64,000 bases of DNA from Diphasiastrum complanatum (GCA_029204225.1 CM055097.1:28135192-28199191), one strand, 5' to 3'. Shown: positions 11,595 to 25,272, counted from the first letter of the stretch. Translations and numbers: made by a program. The notes: generated from the letters alone by a model not told the origin.

Positions 11595-11597
<3 letters not shown>
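10359..11597. other. No recognisable gene; one unassigned minus-strand ORF
   Basis: An open frame at 10612-10355 on the minus strand (HGMVEYQVTYGLRHECHHIF) runs up to the family C insertion. I cannot assign it to any family. The rest, to the GA tract, is AT-rich with no motif I recognise. Confidence 0.3.

Positions 11598-11683
<86 letters not shown>
11598..11683. repeat. (GA)n microsatellite, 86 bp
   Basis: Uninterrupted GA dinucleotides. Translated frames across it (RERERE, SLSLSL) are artefacts. Confidence 0.97.
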
Positions 11684-11686
<3 letters not shown>

Positions 11687-12559
11687 CTTTTTCCATGAAT
11701 TTACATCCTTTTATAGAGGTCCATGCCTCATTAATGAATCTTTGGTTTCCCTCCATAACAAAAACCCTATCAACAATGTGACTAGATTTAATGCATCTAA
11801 CATTCCAACTTAAATGTGTCCAAACTCGACTTCCTAACTTTTCCACACTTTCCAAAAGTGGTAATTCAAATGAACTTTGACTAAAATAACTTTCATAAAA
11901 TTTATCTCTAAGTCTAAAATGCATATTGGCCTAATATTGACAATTAACCAAAATATGACTAAACTTGACTGAACTAGTTAAAATTTCTCACACTCTCTCT
12001 TCAACTAGTTTTGGCATAGTTTTAACCATACTACTTTGATCCAACTTTAGAATGATCTCCATCCTAAGTATAGATTTCCTTTCTAAGGTTCTAAAGTAGT
12101 TTCCATAATTGATATAAATAATAGTGTCTAAATTGAATTTTACACATCAAGATGTAACTAAAACATGAAGAACCAAATAGAATGTGAATGAAATGATTCC
12201 TCCATGCTTCAAACTTTGAACTCTCTGGAAAATTACAAGAAGAAAACAATAAATGTGGGTGATGACCATTTGTTTGCTTGTCTCCTCCAACTTTGTCCTT
12301 TCTTGATATGTCTCCACCATAAAACTCCATGAATGAGCCTCCATTGCCATCTTGCCACAATATATTATCAACACTTGATGACTTGGCCATGAATGAGTGA
12401 CATAATGAACCTCCAAAAACTTCATTTCCAACATCAAAATGATGCAAACCAATGTAGCTAGTTTGACCATATCTTGACAATTTGCACACATCCACATGAA
12501 ATTGCTCAAACATGAGATAGAACAAGTAAAGTAAACTTGAACATCACTTCCTTGATGTT

Positions 12560-13442
12560 TCTTTGACCTTACTTGATTCTTTAAACACCTTCAAAATCAT
12601 ATCCAAAACATCTTTGCCAAATGACCTTCCTTTGATGCTCTTGACTAGCTCCAAATTGCCACTTTTCCTTTTGTGTTATTGAAGCCCTTTGAGATTAACC
12701 TCTTGATCTTCCACTTGACCATCAAAGCCATTGACTAAGACCTCTTTTCCAGATTCATTAGTTGATTTTACAGCATGAGAACCAATATCCACTTGCATAG
12801 CATCATCTACACAAGAAGATTCTCCAAAACATGTGAATAAAGCAAAATTTTCTGGTACTGTGCTTTTTTTAAGTTTAACTCTAGAGTAGAAATACTTCCA
12901 GTAACTCATCACTTCCACTTGCTTACCTTTCTCTTGAACATCAAGGATATCAAAGATATGAATATCTCCAGACCTGAAGCTCTAGAAATTCTCCTTCTCA
13001 AATATATGATCTAGATCCAACAAAATCTCATCAGTGCTTGATCTCGAATTTCCACAAAGGTTAGTGAAAACAATGCCACCATCATAAATCAAAAGATAGA
13101 TTCCAAACTTTCCATCCCAATGAAGTAGAGTATCAAACCTAATAAATCCAGCCATCTTGAGTCCTTAACAAACCTTAATAAGCTCACCAATGAGATCTCC
13201 CTTGCCTTGAAGCAATTGTATTTCGATTTGCTCCATGTAGTCTTCTCCAACCAACCTTTTGCCATCTCGATCATGAGTGATCAATTCATAATCATAGAAT
13301 CCTTTGAATTGATGAAGAGATGTAAGATCCATGCCTTGGATCTTCCCAAGAACCAATCTTCCATTGCTCTTTTCTTCATAAGACTCTCTCTTAATGATTG
13401 CATCATAAGAAGTAGAAACCTCAAAAACATTAGAAGCCATGG
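12560..13442 (-). pseudogene. Unrecognised degenerate coding region, minus strand
   Basis: One minus-strand frame can be followed from ATG 13442 (MASNVFEVSTSYD) for about 295 codons with only three stops. Readable parts include DRDGKRLVGEDYMEQIEIQL, DGGIVFTNLCGNSRSSTDE and SGDIHIFDILDVQEKGKQVEV. Composition looks protein-like but I do not recognise the family. Shorter frames on the same strand upstream (13979-13707, with EKIVAKDFFDYMEKDVARCI) and downstream (12525-12091) may belong to it. Its position between copia remnants suggests an old transposon product or a dead host gene; neither is shown. Confidence 0.35.
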
Positions 13443-14051
13443 AAAAAATGATTAGTAGCTTCAACATAAGGATGATTGAAGTAATCTATTTTTTCAAACA
13501 AGAACTTTTACTCAAAGTTTTAGGTAATGAATCATATGATAATGATTCTTCTTCACTATAATTCACAATGACATCATTCAAAGTACATCCTACTTTGAAC
13601 TCTTCACATACTTCTCTTCTTCTTGACTTGTGACTATCTCCCTCACCAAGTCTCATGATAGAGCCATTTGATCTACTCTCTTTATGAAGACATGTGACTC
13701 CACTTGCTACAAAATGACTTTCTTGGACTCATCACAAAAAAATGTAGAAGAACCATCTCTTTCATGAATGCACCTAGCGACATCTTTTTCCATATAATCA
13801 AAAAAATCCTTAGCAACAATCTTTTCCAAGAAAGAACCTTCACCACCTCCATTGATGAAGTTAGCTCTTTCCTTACCTTTTTTCATGCTTGCACTTGCCA
13901 TGAGGAACCATTGAAGAACCATCATTATATCCTCATAACTAGCCAAGTTAGCACAAAGATGAACATCTCCAAGAAGCATATTAGATCTTGACCAGATCTA
14001 GCATAAGGAAGCTTGTTAGACTTTTCATAAGATCCACCAATCTTATTGATG

Positions 14052-15960
14052 TTAAAAGGTAGCTTTGGAAAGTTGAGACCAATCAACTGCTTTAGTGCTA
14101 GAGTAATTCTGCAGATAGCAGGCCGTAGAGATCACTTCTGCCCAAAAGGTTTGAGGCAAATGCACGTTGACTGTCATGGATCGTGCAGCTTCCAACAATG
14201 TGCGATTCTTCCGTTCAACTACTCCTAACTGTTGTGGAGTGTATCTCGTAGTAAACTGATGGTGCACGCCACATGAAAATAGGTAGCTCTTCATTTCATT
14301 TGATAAGTATTCTCCCCTTGAATCAGAATGTAGGGCCTTGATTCTTTGACCAATCTGATTCTCAGCATATTGCTTGAATTCTTTGAAGCAATTGCATGCT
14401 TCTGACTTGTTTTTATGAACATGACTCTAGTAAATCGGGAGTAGTCATCAATGAATGTAATAAAATATAGAGCTTGACCCAAGAAATGTACGCTCATAGG
14501 ACCACATAAGTCAGTGTGTATCAATGACAAAATGGACTTCACCCTTTTGGCTTGTCCTCTTGGAAATCTAGTTCTAGGTTGTTTCCCTAGTAAGCAATTT
14601 TCATAGACAGACTGATTAGTTGTAGTAACAACGTTTATATTCATGTCCTTGACCATTTTGTTATGATGCATATACAAGATTGAACGCATGTGTAGATGAC
14701 CTAATCTTTGATGCCATAAATTAGCATCTGAACAGCTCACATAAAGTGCAAGATCGTGAATCAGTATATACAAGTTTCCTTCTCTGTAAGCAGAGAGGAT
14801 TTCTTTTGAATTCTCATCTAAAATGGTACATCGTTTGATAGTGAACAAAGCTCTATAGCCCTGATCTATGATCTTGCTAATAAACAATAGGTTCTTTGTT
14901 AACATAGGTACATAAAGTACACCATTAAGCTGCCTAGTGATGCCATCAGATAATTTGTAGTCGAATAGAGCCTTGGCCTTTGACTTGATGTAATTGGAGT
15001 CACCAAAGAAGATATACTTTGATTCTGTAGTTGTGAGTGTAGAGAAGAGGTCTTTGCATGGCGTCATGTGCTGAGAAGCACCTGAATCGAGATACCATTG
15101 ATGAGCATCTCTATTGGGTTGATCTTGTACCATCAGTGCTTTATCATCATCTTGCGAACCTCTAACTGTGTCAGAGTTGTTTGCAGTATTTGCAAAATAG
15201 CTTGGTCTTGCACGATGATTGACTGTGCTGCTGCTGTTGTGGTTGCGATGCTACTGGCTGTTTTGCCTTTGTCATTTTATCCTTGAAGCCTTTCTTCTTC
15301 TTGGACTGCCGCTTGTTTGAGTAGAGTACCATGGATTTGGTACTCGTTGTCGTAGACAAGCTTTTCCTCCTAACTTCTTCCTGCAACAGACTTGCTATCA
15401 GTTTTTGGAGAGACAATGCACAAGTATTGCTAAGAAGCAACACTAAATTGTCGTAGAAGGATGGAAGACTAGCAAGAAAAGACATGGTAGAGTCTTCTTT
15501 TGAGATAGGCGAACCTATTGCAGCCAATTGGTTGAGCAACTGTTTGAACTCATTCAGATGGTCGCTTACTAAGGTGCCTTCACTCATCCTATCAGTACCT
15601 TCTTCCTCAAGAAGAGACAAGTGGAAACATTTGAGGTCTTGTAGATGCTTGTAAGTGTATCCCACGCTTCTTTGAAGGTGGTGCAGCTGGGTACATGAGT
15701 GATTTGAGTGTCTTTTAGGTTTAGAGATACAATGGCAAGAGCCTTGCCATCCTTAGTTTCCCAAGCTGAGAGTTGTTTGGGTTTTGCCGGTCTGGCTATG
15801 GAACCATTGACATATCCCCATAACTCCTTTTCGATAAGGATCATCCTCATTTTGAACTTCCACATGTGGAAGTCGTCTCCGTTGAATTTGTTGATCAAGC
15901 GAATCTTTGAGATTGAACCTTCCATTATAATCGAGTAGTAGAGATAAAACACAAACTGAA
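14052..15960 (-). pseudogene. copia gag-protease-integrase remnant (family D), 3' part missing
   Basis: Minus strand. Gag begins near ATG 15925 (MEGSISKIRLINKFNGDDFHMW, shortened here) and continues in shifted frames to a zinc-knuckle start (CKYCKQL) near 15171. Protease (WYLDSGASQHMTP) opens a long frame at 15133-14291 with the integrase HHCC region (LWHQRLGHLHM) and core (LIHTDLCGPMSV, ALYFITFIDDYSR). Core sequence continues at 14294-14052 (HHQFTTRYTPQQLGVVERKNRTLLEAARSM). RT and RNase H are absent: homology stops near 14052, so the element was truncated or joined to other DNA there. Confidence 0.88.
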
Positions 15961-16035
15961 TGAAACAATTATATAGAATTAGAACGTATTAAGTTCTATT
16001 ATAAATCCTAGACTCTAGTAATCCAATAAACCTGT

Positions 16036-16069
16036 GGCTCTGATACCACTGTTGTGGGCTCTGATACCA
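16036..16069 (-). other. Duplicated copia primer binding site
   Basis: Two copies of TGGTATCAGAGCC on the minus strand (16048-16036 and 16069-16057), 21 bp apart. One presumably serves gag family D. The segment between ends in ACAACA, which could be the true LTR terminus. Confidence 0.75.
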
Positions 16070-16545
16070 ACTCTGTAGGATCGGATGGAATGTGAATTAT
16101 CAGTTCTGATAACACTTTGGTTGACGTTTGGATTGATGTCAACTTAAGAAACAAAAAATTCTTGATAGCAGGATCGTGGATTATTTAGAGAATGGATTTT
16201 ATGAGTTGTTGAATCAGATTATCAGCGTTTGAGTCATAGATTGTCATGAAAGAGAGATTGCGAAGACGATTAGACATTTGAGACAGCCATGCAATCCTCT
16301 AGTATTGATAACCCGATATGAAGAGAATGTAGAATCAATTTAGGCGTCAAAGACAGCCATACAATTCTCTGATAGTAGTGTTTGTGTAAGAGGAATGAGA
16401 GTTATCATTCAACAAGAATGCAAAAGGATATAGAACAATAGAGAATCTATATAATGAAGTTGTAATAACAACGATGAGATCACAATACAATCATGCTGAT
16501 AAGCGCGTGATCCTACTTACAGATTCAAAATGCTAACGTTCTGAA

Positions 16546-16661
<116 letters not shown>

Positions 16662-16959
16662 ATCACTAACTCTAAGGAGTCAGCTATTGTAAGACCCGTT
16701 CTGGTCATCTGATCTCTGTCTGACGACCTATGATAACTTGTGACATTCTCTTCTCATCTTCAATCGCTCATTTACATTTATAACAACTGGAAGATCTTGC
16801 ATTATTCAACTTTACATTTACAAGATTGTGAACAGCTGCTAAACTAATCAATAGATTGGTTTAGTGTTGGAGCGTGAAGACATTATGATCTGGTATCTAG
16901 AATGCCTTGTAAATTTGTAGATGGACGATGTGACAGTCCTTCGCTTTTTGGGCTTCACC

Positions 16960-17400
16960 TTTAGTTAAGCACAATCTTCGGCATTTGTAGGGCACCTTCG
17001 CAATTTTAAAGGCAAGTGTCGCATTTTTTACCTTCCATAAACTGCGTGTAAAAATGCAGTGTCGCATCTTGCCCTAATTGTCGCCTGTCAGAAACTGCAT
17101 GTAAAAATGCAGTGTCGCATTTTGCCCTAAATGTCGCCTGTCAAAAATTGTGTGTAAAAATGCAGTGTCGCATTTTTCGCAAAAAAGTGCTGCTTTTTTG
17201 GAAGTGCCAAAATGGCCCAAAAAATAACTTAGATAAGTGTCACTAAACACTTAGTTGCAAATTAAGGAAAAAAGAAGCGATAGTGTCGGGTGTCGGGTTT
17301 TTCGCCTGTGAAAAACCTGAGTAAAAATGCAGACTTTGGCAACAATTAGCTCAAATATGCAGACTGTTGGAAAATAGTTCATTTTTTTGCAGGTTGGAGG
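16960..17400 (+). repeat. LTR-like segment with ~53-bp tandem units
   Basis: Three units run 17017-17059, 17060-17112 and 17113-17165, each ending TAAAAATGCAG, followed by a partial fourth. The word TGTCGCATTTTT and the phrase CGCCTGTCA recur. The same words occur in the LTRs at 32.7-33.1 and 34.9-35.3 kb, so this is probably LTR DNA of the element whose pol follows at 17.4 kb. Confidence 0.6.
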
Positions 17401-17419
17401 GTTGAATTCGATATAGATA

Positions 17420-19475
17420 GTCGCATAATTCTTGACAAATTCTGGAAGCTTCTAGCCTACGAAAGAAGAAGCGGCTATCTTTACAAACTCAATCATTGCT
17501 ATTCTTCTAACAGTCAAGCTCTTCACACAGCCACTTCTGAATCAACTGATATGCTGTGGCATTTCAGACTTGGCCATCTTAACTTCAACAGTATTCAGCA
17601 AATGTCAGCTCAGAGTTTAGTACAAGATCCACCTTCAGTCAACAAGCCAACTTCTCCATGTGAAAGCTGTATTATCAACAAGCATGCTAGGAGTCCCTTC
17701 AGTTCGGACTCAGTTCATACATCTAAGGGCTTGCTTGACCTTGTACATAGCGACATTTGTGGCCCGATGCAGACTGCTTCCACAGGGGGAGCTCTCTATT
17801 TCCTAACCTTCATCGATACCTTCTCTCGAAGGACTGCAACATACTATATGAAGAACAAATCTGAAGCATTCAAGTCCTTCAAGCAATTCAAGACGTCTGC
17901 AGAAAACTAGACCCAGAGGAAGATCAAGGGTCTACGCACAGATGGAGGGGGAGAGTACATCTCCATAGAATTCAAGGAGTTCTGCAAGGCCAACAGGATA
18001 CATCAACAATATACAACCAACTACTGACCTCAGTCCAATAGTGTAGCTAAACGGAAGAATCGAACACTCATCGAAAGTGCCAAGAGCATGATGGCCCATT
18101 TATCTTCCAAAGAAATTTTGGGTAGAAGCTGTTACTATAGCTGCCTATTTGCAGAATTGATCCATCACCAAAGCCTTGAATGGCAAGACACCTTATGAGA
18201 TGTGGACAGGATCGAAACCATCACTCAAATATATTCGAGTGTTTGGTTGCATTGCTTTCGCTCATATCCCTGAAGATCTAAGAAGAAAGCTGGATGTCAA
18301 GAGCAAGAAAATGATTTTCATCAACTATTTCCCAGACCACAAGGCATACAAGCTCTATAATTTGGATATCGAGAAGGCATTCACCAGTAGAGATGTCATT
18401 TTTGTGGAAGACCAGTTCATCGACCACAAAGAGAAAGCTGCTGATAATTCCGATCCAAGGATCGAGCAACCAGACAATTCTGATCCAGAGATTCAACTGT
18501 AGAATATCGACGCTGACTCAGACAATGAGTTAGAACCTCAACGAGTCAACCCACATCAGAGGACCGAAGTTCAACCCAGAAGGTCGAACAAGTCCAGATG
18601 GCCTCCATCTAGATTTATGGATGATCCGGCCTGCTACTTTGTGCAGGAACTAAACACCGTTTCTGCGGCAATGTCTACTCCTGATGCTGATCAGTGAAAA
18701 GCAGCGATGGACACCGAATTCGTTTCTCTTATGGAGAATCAAACATGAACTCTCACTAAGCTGCCAAAGGACCGAAACCCAATTCCATGCAAATGGATAT
18801 TCAAGGCGAAGTACGATGCTGAAGGAAGACTAAATCGTTACAAGGCCATGCTAGTCGCCAAAGGCTTCTCCCAGTTTCCAGATCTGGATTATTTAAAAAC
18901 CTTCAGCCCAGTTGTAAAACATGCTTCGATCCGCCTACTCCTCTCCTTTACAGCCGCAGCAAATCTTGAAGTCCACCAGATGGATGTCCAAACCGCTTTC
19001 CTCAATGGAACCATCGAAGAGGAAATCTATATGACGCAGCCAGAGGGATATGAACTCAATGGCAAGCATCAGCACCTTGTATGCAAAATCACAAGGCGCT
19101 CTACGACGGGCTGAAACAATCACCCAGAGCCTGGTTCCAAAAGATCAATGCATTTTTTATAGAGAATGGTTTTACTCCAAACTTAGCAGACTCGAATGTC
19201 TACTTCAAGTCTATATCAGATTACTTCATTATCATCACTCTCTATGTAGATGATACACTCTTATTCAGTAATAATCTGAATCTGATGAAGGATGCAAAAT
19301 GCATGCTAGCTCATGAATACAAGATGACGTCCAGCCCACTATTGTCTCGGGATCCAAATCCAACGAGATCGACCAATAGACTGATCTTTATCAGTCAACA
19401 ACGATATCTCAACAACATGCTAGAAAAGTATGGAATGGCCAACTGCAAACCAAGTCACGTTCGCCAAACTGTCTG
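17420..19475 (+). pseudogene. copia integrase-reverse transcriptase remnant (family E), 3' truncated
   Basis: Plus strand. Integrase zinc region (LWHFRLGHLNFNSI, CESCIINKHA) at 17551-17700, core (LVHSDICGPMQTA, YFLTFIDTFSR), then the GLRTDGGGEYISIEFKEFC block, split by a stop at about 17908. The C-terminal region (NGKTPYEMWTGSKPSLKYIRVFGC) spans 18176-18502. RT follows at 18790-19475 (CKWIFKAKYDAEGRLNRYKA, QMDVQTAFLNGTIEEEIYM, YVDDTLLFSNN) and stops at about 19475 before RNase H. At least five stops or frameshifts are present; both catalytic cores remain easy to read. Confidence 0.9.
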
Positions 19476-22400
19476 AAGGATTGTGAATGAATATCAGAAC
19501 CTACTGTTTGAAGGGTGAGTAAAAAAAGAGCCGTTGGCAAAAAAAAAAATGGGCTAAAAATCATATAGTTACTCGCTTGTCTACCAAATGGTAGATCTAG
19601 TACTTTACTAGGTTCTATTCGGATGACGAGTAATTATAAGAGAGGGAAGCCAAAAAAATTCAAATCAGTGAGAAATTGAAAATGGTGGGAAAACTAAAAT
19701 TTGAAATGGTGAATCGAGTTTACTCGTCGAGCCTTAGAATCATAGATCTGAAGTTTCAGGACGTACTATGAAAGTGGCGATTAAAAAGATAGAGGAAAAC
19801 TCAAAAAATTGAAACATTGTGTAATCAGATTTTTACTCTCCGAGCTGCCTGATGATGCATCAAGGTTTGCTCGGCTCTTTGAGAAAGTGGCAAAAAATAA
19901 AAATCATAGAAACTCAAAAAACAAAGTAGGGCGAGTAATAAACTTATCAAAAAGAGAGAGAGAAAATCCAACAAAATGAGAACAAAAAATCACTCCTAAG
20001 ATGTTTAGCACCGTCTCTCTGGCATCGTGCCAAAAGTTGGACCCTTTTGGTGCCTCCCTATTTGCATGAATCTAGAGAGCAAAGAAGAGGTTCATGGATC
20101 TCTAACCAGGTGAGTGTCACGTGTACTATCGGATATTGATACAATGGAGGGAAGGTAAATGAAGTAATGGGAGTGAGAACCTAGGCTAGCTAAGGTTGTC
20201 AACCTTAGCTTAAGGTCTCATCGTGGAATAGTCTAGATTTGGGATGTTATTCATCCTTTTGCCTCTTCTATATTTGTCTTTTTCTTGTTTTGCTTTCTTC
20301 TTAGTTAATTGATTAATTTTTGCTTATCTAGACATCCTTGGCTCTATATCTTCTTCTCAAGAGGTTGATCTTCTCAAGGGAGGTGAATTTGCATGAAGGT
20401 TTTCCAAGAAAAAATATACTATTGTCTTTCAAATGATGTCTTGGGCACCAGAATGGCAATACACTACCATGACTACGAGATTGGGGAAGGACTATCATCT
20501 TCATGTAGGTTAGTCGCTGAGAATATGTTCAAAAGCTTGTCAAACTCCACTTCAACAAAAACTTCAAAATCAATCCAAAAACAAAAACCAAAGGACATAA
20601 TATTAAAGAAATTGTTGTTGAGAGGCAGCCACCACACCATGGATGAATTTTCATTGCATGATTTGTTGTCAGCTTGGATCCACCACCAACAACAGAAGAT
20701 TAGTTTGTTTATTTTTGTCAATATTATATTTTGATATGATAGTATCAAACATCGATATCCTTTATCATGTTGTTTTTCATAAATTACGTGATTGGATTAC
20801 CAAAGCTAGATTCCATTCCAATACGGATTGTCTCTTAGCGTTCGATCAAAGTACCATGTCTCTTACAAGTGCAAAACTTAACTTTCACAGTTCTTTTATT
20901 GATCAGTTGCCTTACACTTAACACAAGTCAGTGTACTCATTATGTTTGAAAAATTTTGTAGCAAGCTTTCCTTTTCACAACAATAATTTATCGACATCTT
21001 AGATCCAAAGCTCGCCAACCATTCTAAAGGTAGCAATCCCAATAAAGACCAACTGCTCCAAAGCAGATCCCCCCTAAAATTGCCCTTTCCAAATTTTGAC
21101 TTCTTGCTTGCATTTGATGGGCACTATCTCAAATGAAACTAACCCAAGTAATAGGTAAGCCATCTAATCATTTGCAACCATTGAGTCATTTTGTTGTCGT
21201 TCACGTGAGAGTACTAAACTATGAATCCAACCCATGAACTCTGTAATCCTCTTTGTTTGATTGTATCAACCTCCAACTAAGAAGTTCAATCTTGAGCTTA
21301 ATAGCTCTTTGTATCACAAGCAATCATGCAAGCCAAGCAGAGCACGAGTACTAAGACTCATCACAAACACATACAAGCAAGACACTTAAGCAGGTTTACT
21401 AACAAGTAACAAAAACAAGGTCCTCCCTTGAGATAACCATGACAAGGACCTTTTCCTAGCCATGCCCATATAGATCTCTCACAAAATCAGCCCAACTATT
21501 TGTACTTTCACCATCAAGTAGCACATTGCCTCAATCATGCCCCGCCAAAACTGGACGATAGCCGTTGTAGTTGAACGATTTGCAGGTATCATGCATTGGA
21601 AGCTAACCACCCATGCTTTACACCCGAATTTGAGCAGCATCTTTGTATCAATGGTTAACCCGTATAGTTAGAATATGTCACTCCACATGCCACAAGCCAT
21701 TGACTATGTTTTCACCTACCTAGGTAGAACTTTATCTCATCTATCCTATGTGCAAATAGTGGTAGGCCCGAACTACGAGAACTCATTGTTCTTACACCTC
21801 GAGGGCAGCACCTTGTGGCATCAAGGCACCCCGATCGTGGATGCATCATTTCTTACACTATGAGCAACACCTTATACAATAGTTGTCTTGATGAATCCCC
21901 AAACAATGGCCATTCTTGTGAGATCCGCAAACTTAATCAACTCAAAGCTTCGTCACAAGTGCTGGAAGCCAAGTTGGCTCCATGCCACCCAAGCAAGCCA
22001 TCCAACTCAGCCAATAGGTTAGAGCTCGTTTCCCAAGAGCTTAAGCAGTTCACATTCATGCGAGGGCTTAGTCTATATTGCAAAATAGTACAAGTTAATC
22101 AAAGCAATGATGTAGAGATTTATAAAGTTGAGATAATTACCAACTAGCCATAAATTGTAGTCATCATGCATTTGTCCTAACTTTATTAAAAACATGTCTT
22201 CAAACAAATATATTCCATGCAAGCATCTATACATGAGTTCCTCAAAAAAGGGCTGGACGTGAATCAAAACATGTTCATGTTGAGCAAGCAAAAATTATTT
22301 TATGTGATAGGCATGTCAATACCATGACATCTGTAATGCAGACAAAAGCAAAACAATTGCTTCATTCATTTGAACTTTATAGAGTTGTAAAGTTATAGTG

Positions 22401-23158
22401 TTATGGATATCAGTTGATTTTCCTTATCAATCATGCCCTTGCACTTGCTTTCTACTTCTTGTTATTGTATAAAATGTTAATAATAATTGAGAAATTTTGT
22501 CAATTATTTTTTTTATAGTTTGCTGCAATAAGTTGACTGGCATTTTTTCAAGGTTTAAAACTCATTAAACTAATCAAATTCTACTCACTAAATGCCAACC
22601 CCCCTAAAATTAGTGCATTTTTACCAAACCTCAAAAACCTTGATGTACTAGACAAGGTCTTCAAAAACTTCATTTTTTATTGAAGATCATGTTGTGATCT
22701 TAGTTGTACTACAAGCTCCACTTTTGTTGATTTTAGATTTATTCAAACTTTTCCTTTGGGACTTATATTTCTCTGTCATTGATGTTCTTATAAGTTTTTT
22801 TGTCAATAAATGCATCCCCGATGAGTGTTTCACAAACTTCTTTGACCAATGTGAGTCACTCTCTCTTTTTCAACATATTGTCGACATGTGGAAAAATTGC
22901 ATACTTTATAAGAGGTGCATTGCCATGGGGGTCTCATGTCACAATTCATCACTTCTTTTTAGCTCGTAGCAACCATGAGTGACAGCGGACATGTGGCACG
23001 TCATTGGTTGAGGGAAGATTCATTGTGTTCCATAGTGGAGGCTTGAGTGTCTATCTCTCTCCTGCTATGTCAAGTATTGTTGCTATGTGAGGTGTTGTTG
23101 TTGTTGTTGTTGTTGTGTGCCTTGTTGAGTGCACGCAAATTCCAAGGTACATTGAAAA

Positions 23159-23160
<2 letters not shown>
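19476..23160. other. No recognisable gene
   Basis: AT-rich DNA. An ATG-initiated frame of 113 codons at 20393-20734 (MKVFQEKIYYC) and shorter frames at 21675-22147 match nothing I know and lack strong coding character. A (GTT)n run lies near 23095-23115. Confidence 0.4.

Positions 23161-23161
<1 letters not shown>

Positions 23162-23192
<31 letters not shown>
23162..23192. repeat. (CT)n microsatellite
   Basis: About 31 bp of CT repeats followed by CACT units. Confidence 0.9.
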
Positions 23193-23197
<5 letters not shown>

Positions 23198-25272
23198 ACT
23201 CACTAGGAAAACAAAATAGTATTAAAGTACTAAGTAATATGACACATCTCCCATTTTGTTCATCATCCTCCAACAAGGATTCTCCTCCTCCTCCTCCTCT
23301 TCTTCTTCTTCTTGTGCTTTGCTGAATGAGAAGATGAAATAGAATGGAAAACACGTTTTCTCTTCTCTGATTGCTGTTGCCACAGAATTATAATCATTCA
23401 ACCAGGGTTGTGGGGTTCTTGCCAGCTCTAGCTATGGTGATTCCTACTCCTCTCGATGTGGAAAACCCAGAAATCTCCTTACCCCGACCTCCGAACGAGC
23501 AGACAGCCCACGGAGAAGTAAGCCACAAACGCACAGAAAAGAAACTTCGATGCGTTGCTTGTTTTCTCAGAAAATTCACCGAAAGTATTTTCTTATCAGA
23601 ATTTTAGTTGTGAACATCAATTCGCTCTTGAGTTATATGTACTTCAACTGCAGCTGAAGACGTTTCCGTGGAGCATCACAAGGAGCTTGAGTAGGAGTGT
23701 TCTTGTTTGATTTTTACAGAATAGTATTATATTTCCCCCCTTAAGAAGTACGCTCCTGCATGGCTAATTATCATGAGCTAGATCTTCTTTTCTGAGCTCC
23801 ACTAACAGCAGGTATTGCTAGATGAAATCTGGCACATCTTTGGAAGGCAATTTCCGATATCTTGCACCCTGGAAACGGTCATATCACATTTAGGGAAAGA
23901 ATTTTAGATGCGGTACACACAAAATGCTTTTCAGGAACCCCAGGAAGCCAGTTTGAAGCGTGGTCTATAAAGTTGCTCTAGTTTAATTATGGAAACTGCG
24001 ACAGAGTAATCTAGTGGAACTCCTCCAATAGAACGCGAATAGCGTTTTAATTATGATTCGTCCAAGCTCATTTCATCTGAAAGGCATAGCGATTTTGTCG
24101 AAGTACACGAAGTTTATAATTCTTGTCGTAAATTGAAAGCCTGTGGTTTTATCTGGTTAATGATGCCAAGAGGTTCTGCTTTGTGCACAGAACTAGACGC
24201 ATAACCGAGCACTTTTTTCTAAGAAAACTTACGAACATGCATTCTTGATGTTGGTTACATGAAAAGTCATTTGGGGGAAGATTTGGCTTAGGCAGAGCTG
24301 TCAGCTTGTCTGCCTATCATCCTAAATTGCCACAACGGCATAGAGGCTTCTCGACAAAAATCAAGCTGTGCGAGTATTAGAATTTGAAGGCTTGACATCA
24401 TTTGTATGGAGGAGCTTAAGCTGCGGTTGAAACCATGTGACAATTTTTATCTCAAAAGGAGCTCATTAGCATAACTATCTTCTTGTGATGAAGTATTACC
24501 ATAAAGTGTTGAATCGCTCTTTTTGACATCATCATAGGATGGCGCTAGCTTCCCTATTGTAGTCTCTTTCTCTGCATAGTTAACATGTCTTGCTGCTACA
24601 TCACACAGGCATCTGTTCAGATAGTAACGCAAGAATGCTAACTGCAACTAATTGACTTTCTTGTGGTAAACTAATCACCCGATGAGACTAGAAGTAACTT
24701 TAAGTACTTCACAATGTGTAGAAGATATTGGCTTACATCTTTTCAACCTCAGCTATTCATATAAGTAAACTCTAACTAATCTCCGATGTGAAGGTCATTT
24801 ACCAACTAACTGACAACAGTAACTCACTTAAAACGAGCAAGGTAACCAGATGCACATTTCCAACGGAATTCAGGATGTTTTTCTAGTACTATTTTGGGGT
24901 TGCACACCATATCACTTTTAAGGAATCTCCTAAAAGTTTGAGGTGTCCACACTTTTTAAGGTTATAAGAAACTTCACTACTTTGATTGTAATTTGTTGAT
25001 ATGGAAACTAGGATAAGTTCCGGTTGGGGGACTCAATTTTTTAGTGGATTGTTGAACCTTCGGAGCATAATCTTTGACATGATCTTTCTTGATTGACCAA
25101 CATGCACTATAATTCTTCGCTAGATTGTCAAGTTGCACAATTTTCAGATAGAATGATATCTTTTGGATATGTTTATGGCAAAACCTTGTATTTGAGGTCA
25201 AGTTTCTTTTGATGTGTCTCAAACTTTAAAATCTTTAGTGACTGACATAAGCTGCTTAATCAGGGTGGAGAC
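23193..25272. other. Upstream region of the NPF transporter gene
   Basis: Contains a pyrimidine-rich (CTC)n(CTT)n stretch at about 23281-23312, of the kind common in plant 5' untranslated leaders, and no recognisable coding sequence. The base context at 25260 (ATCAG before GGTGGAGACATG) could also be a splice acceptor, so a non-coding or short coding 5' exon may lie here. Confidence 0.35.

Noticed and set aside
11563-11924. Open frames full of RERERE or SLSLSL across the GA tract
   Set aside because: Pure translation of a dinucleotide repeat; no coding evidence.
20393-20734. 113-codon ATG frame as a gene
   Set aside because: Low-complexity composition, no motif, no splice or promoter support.
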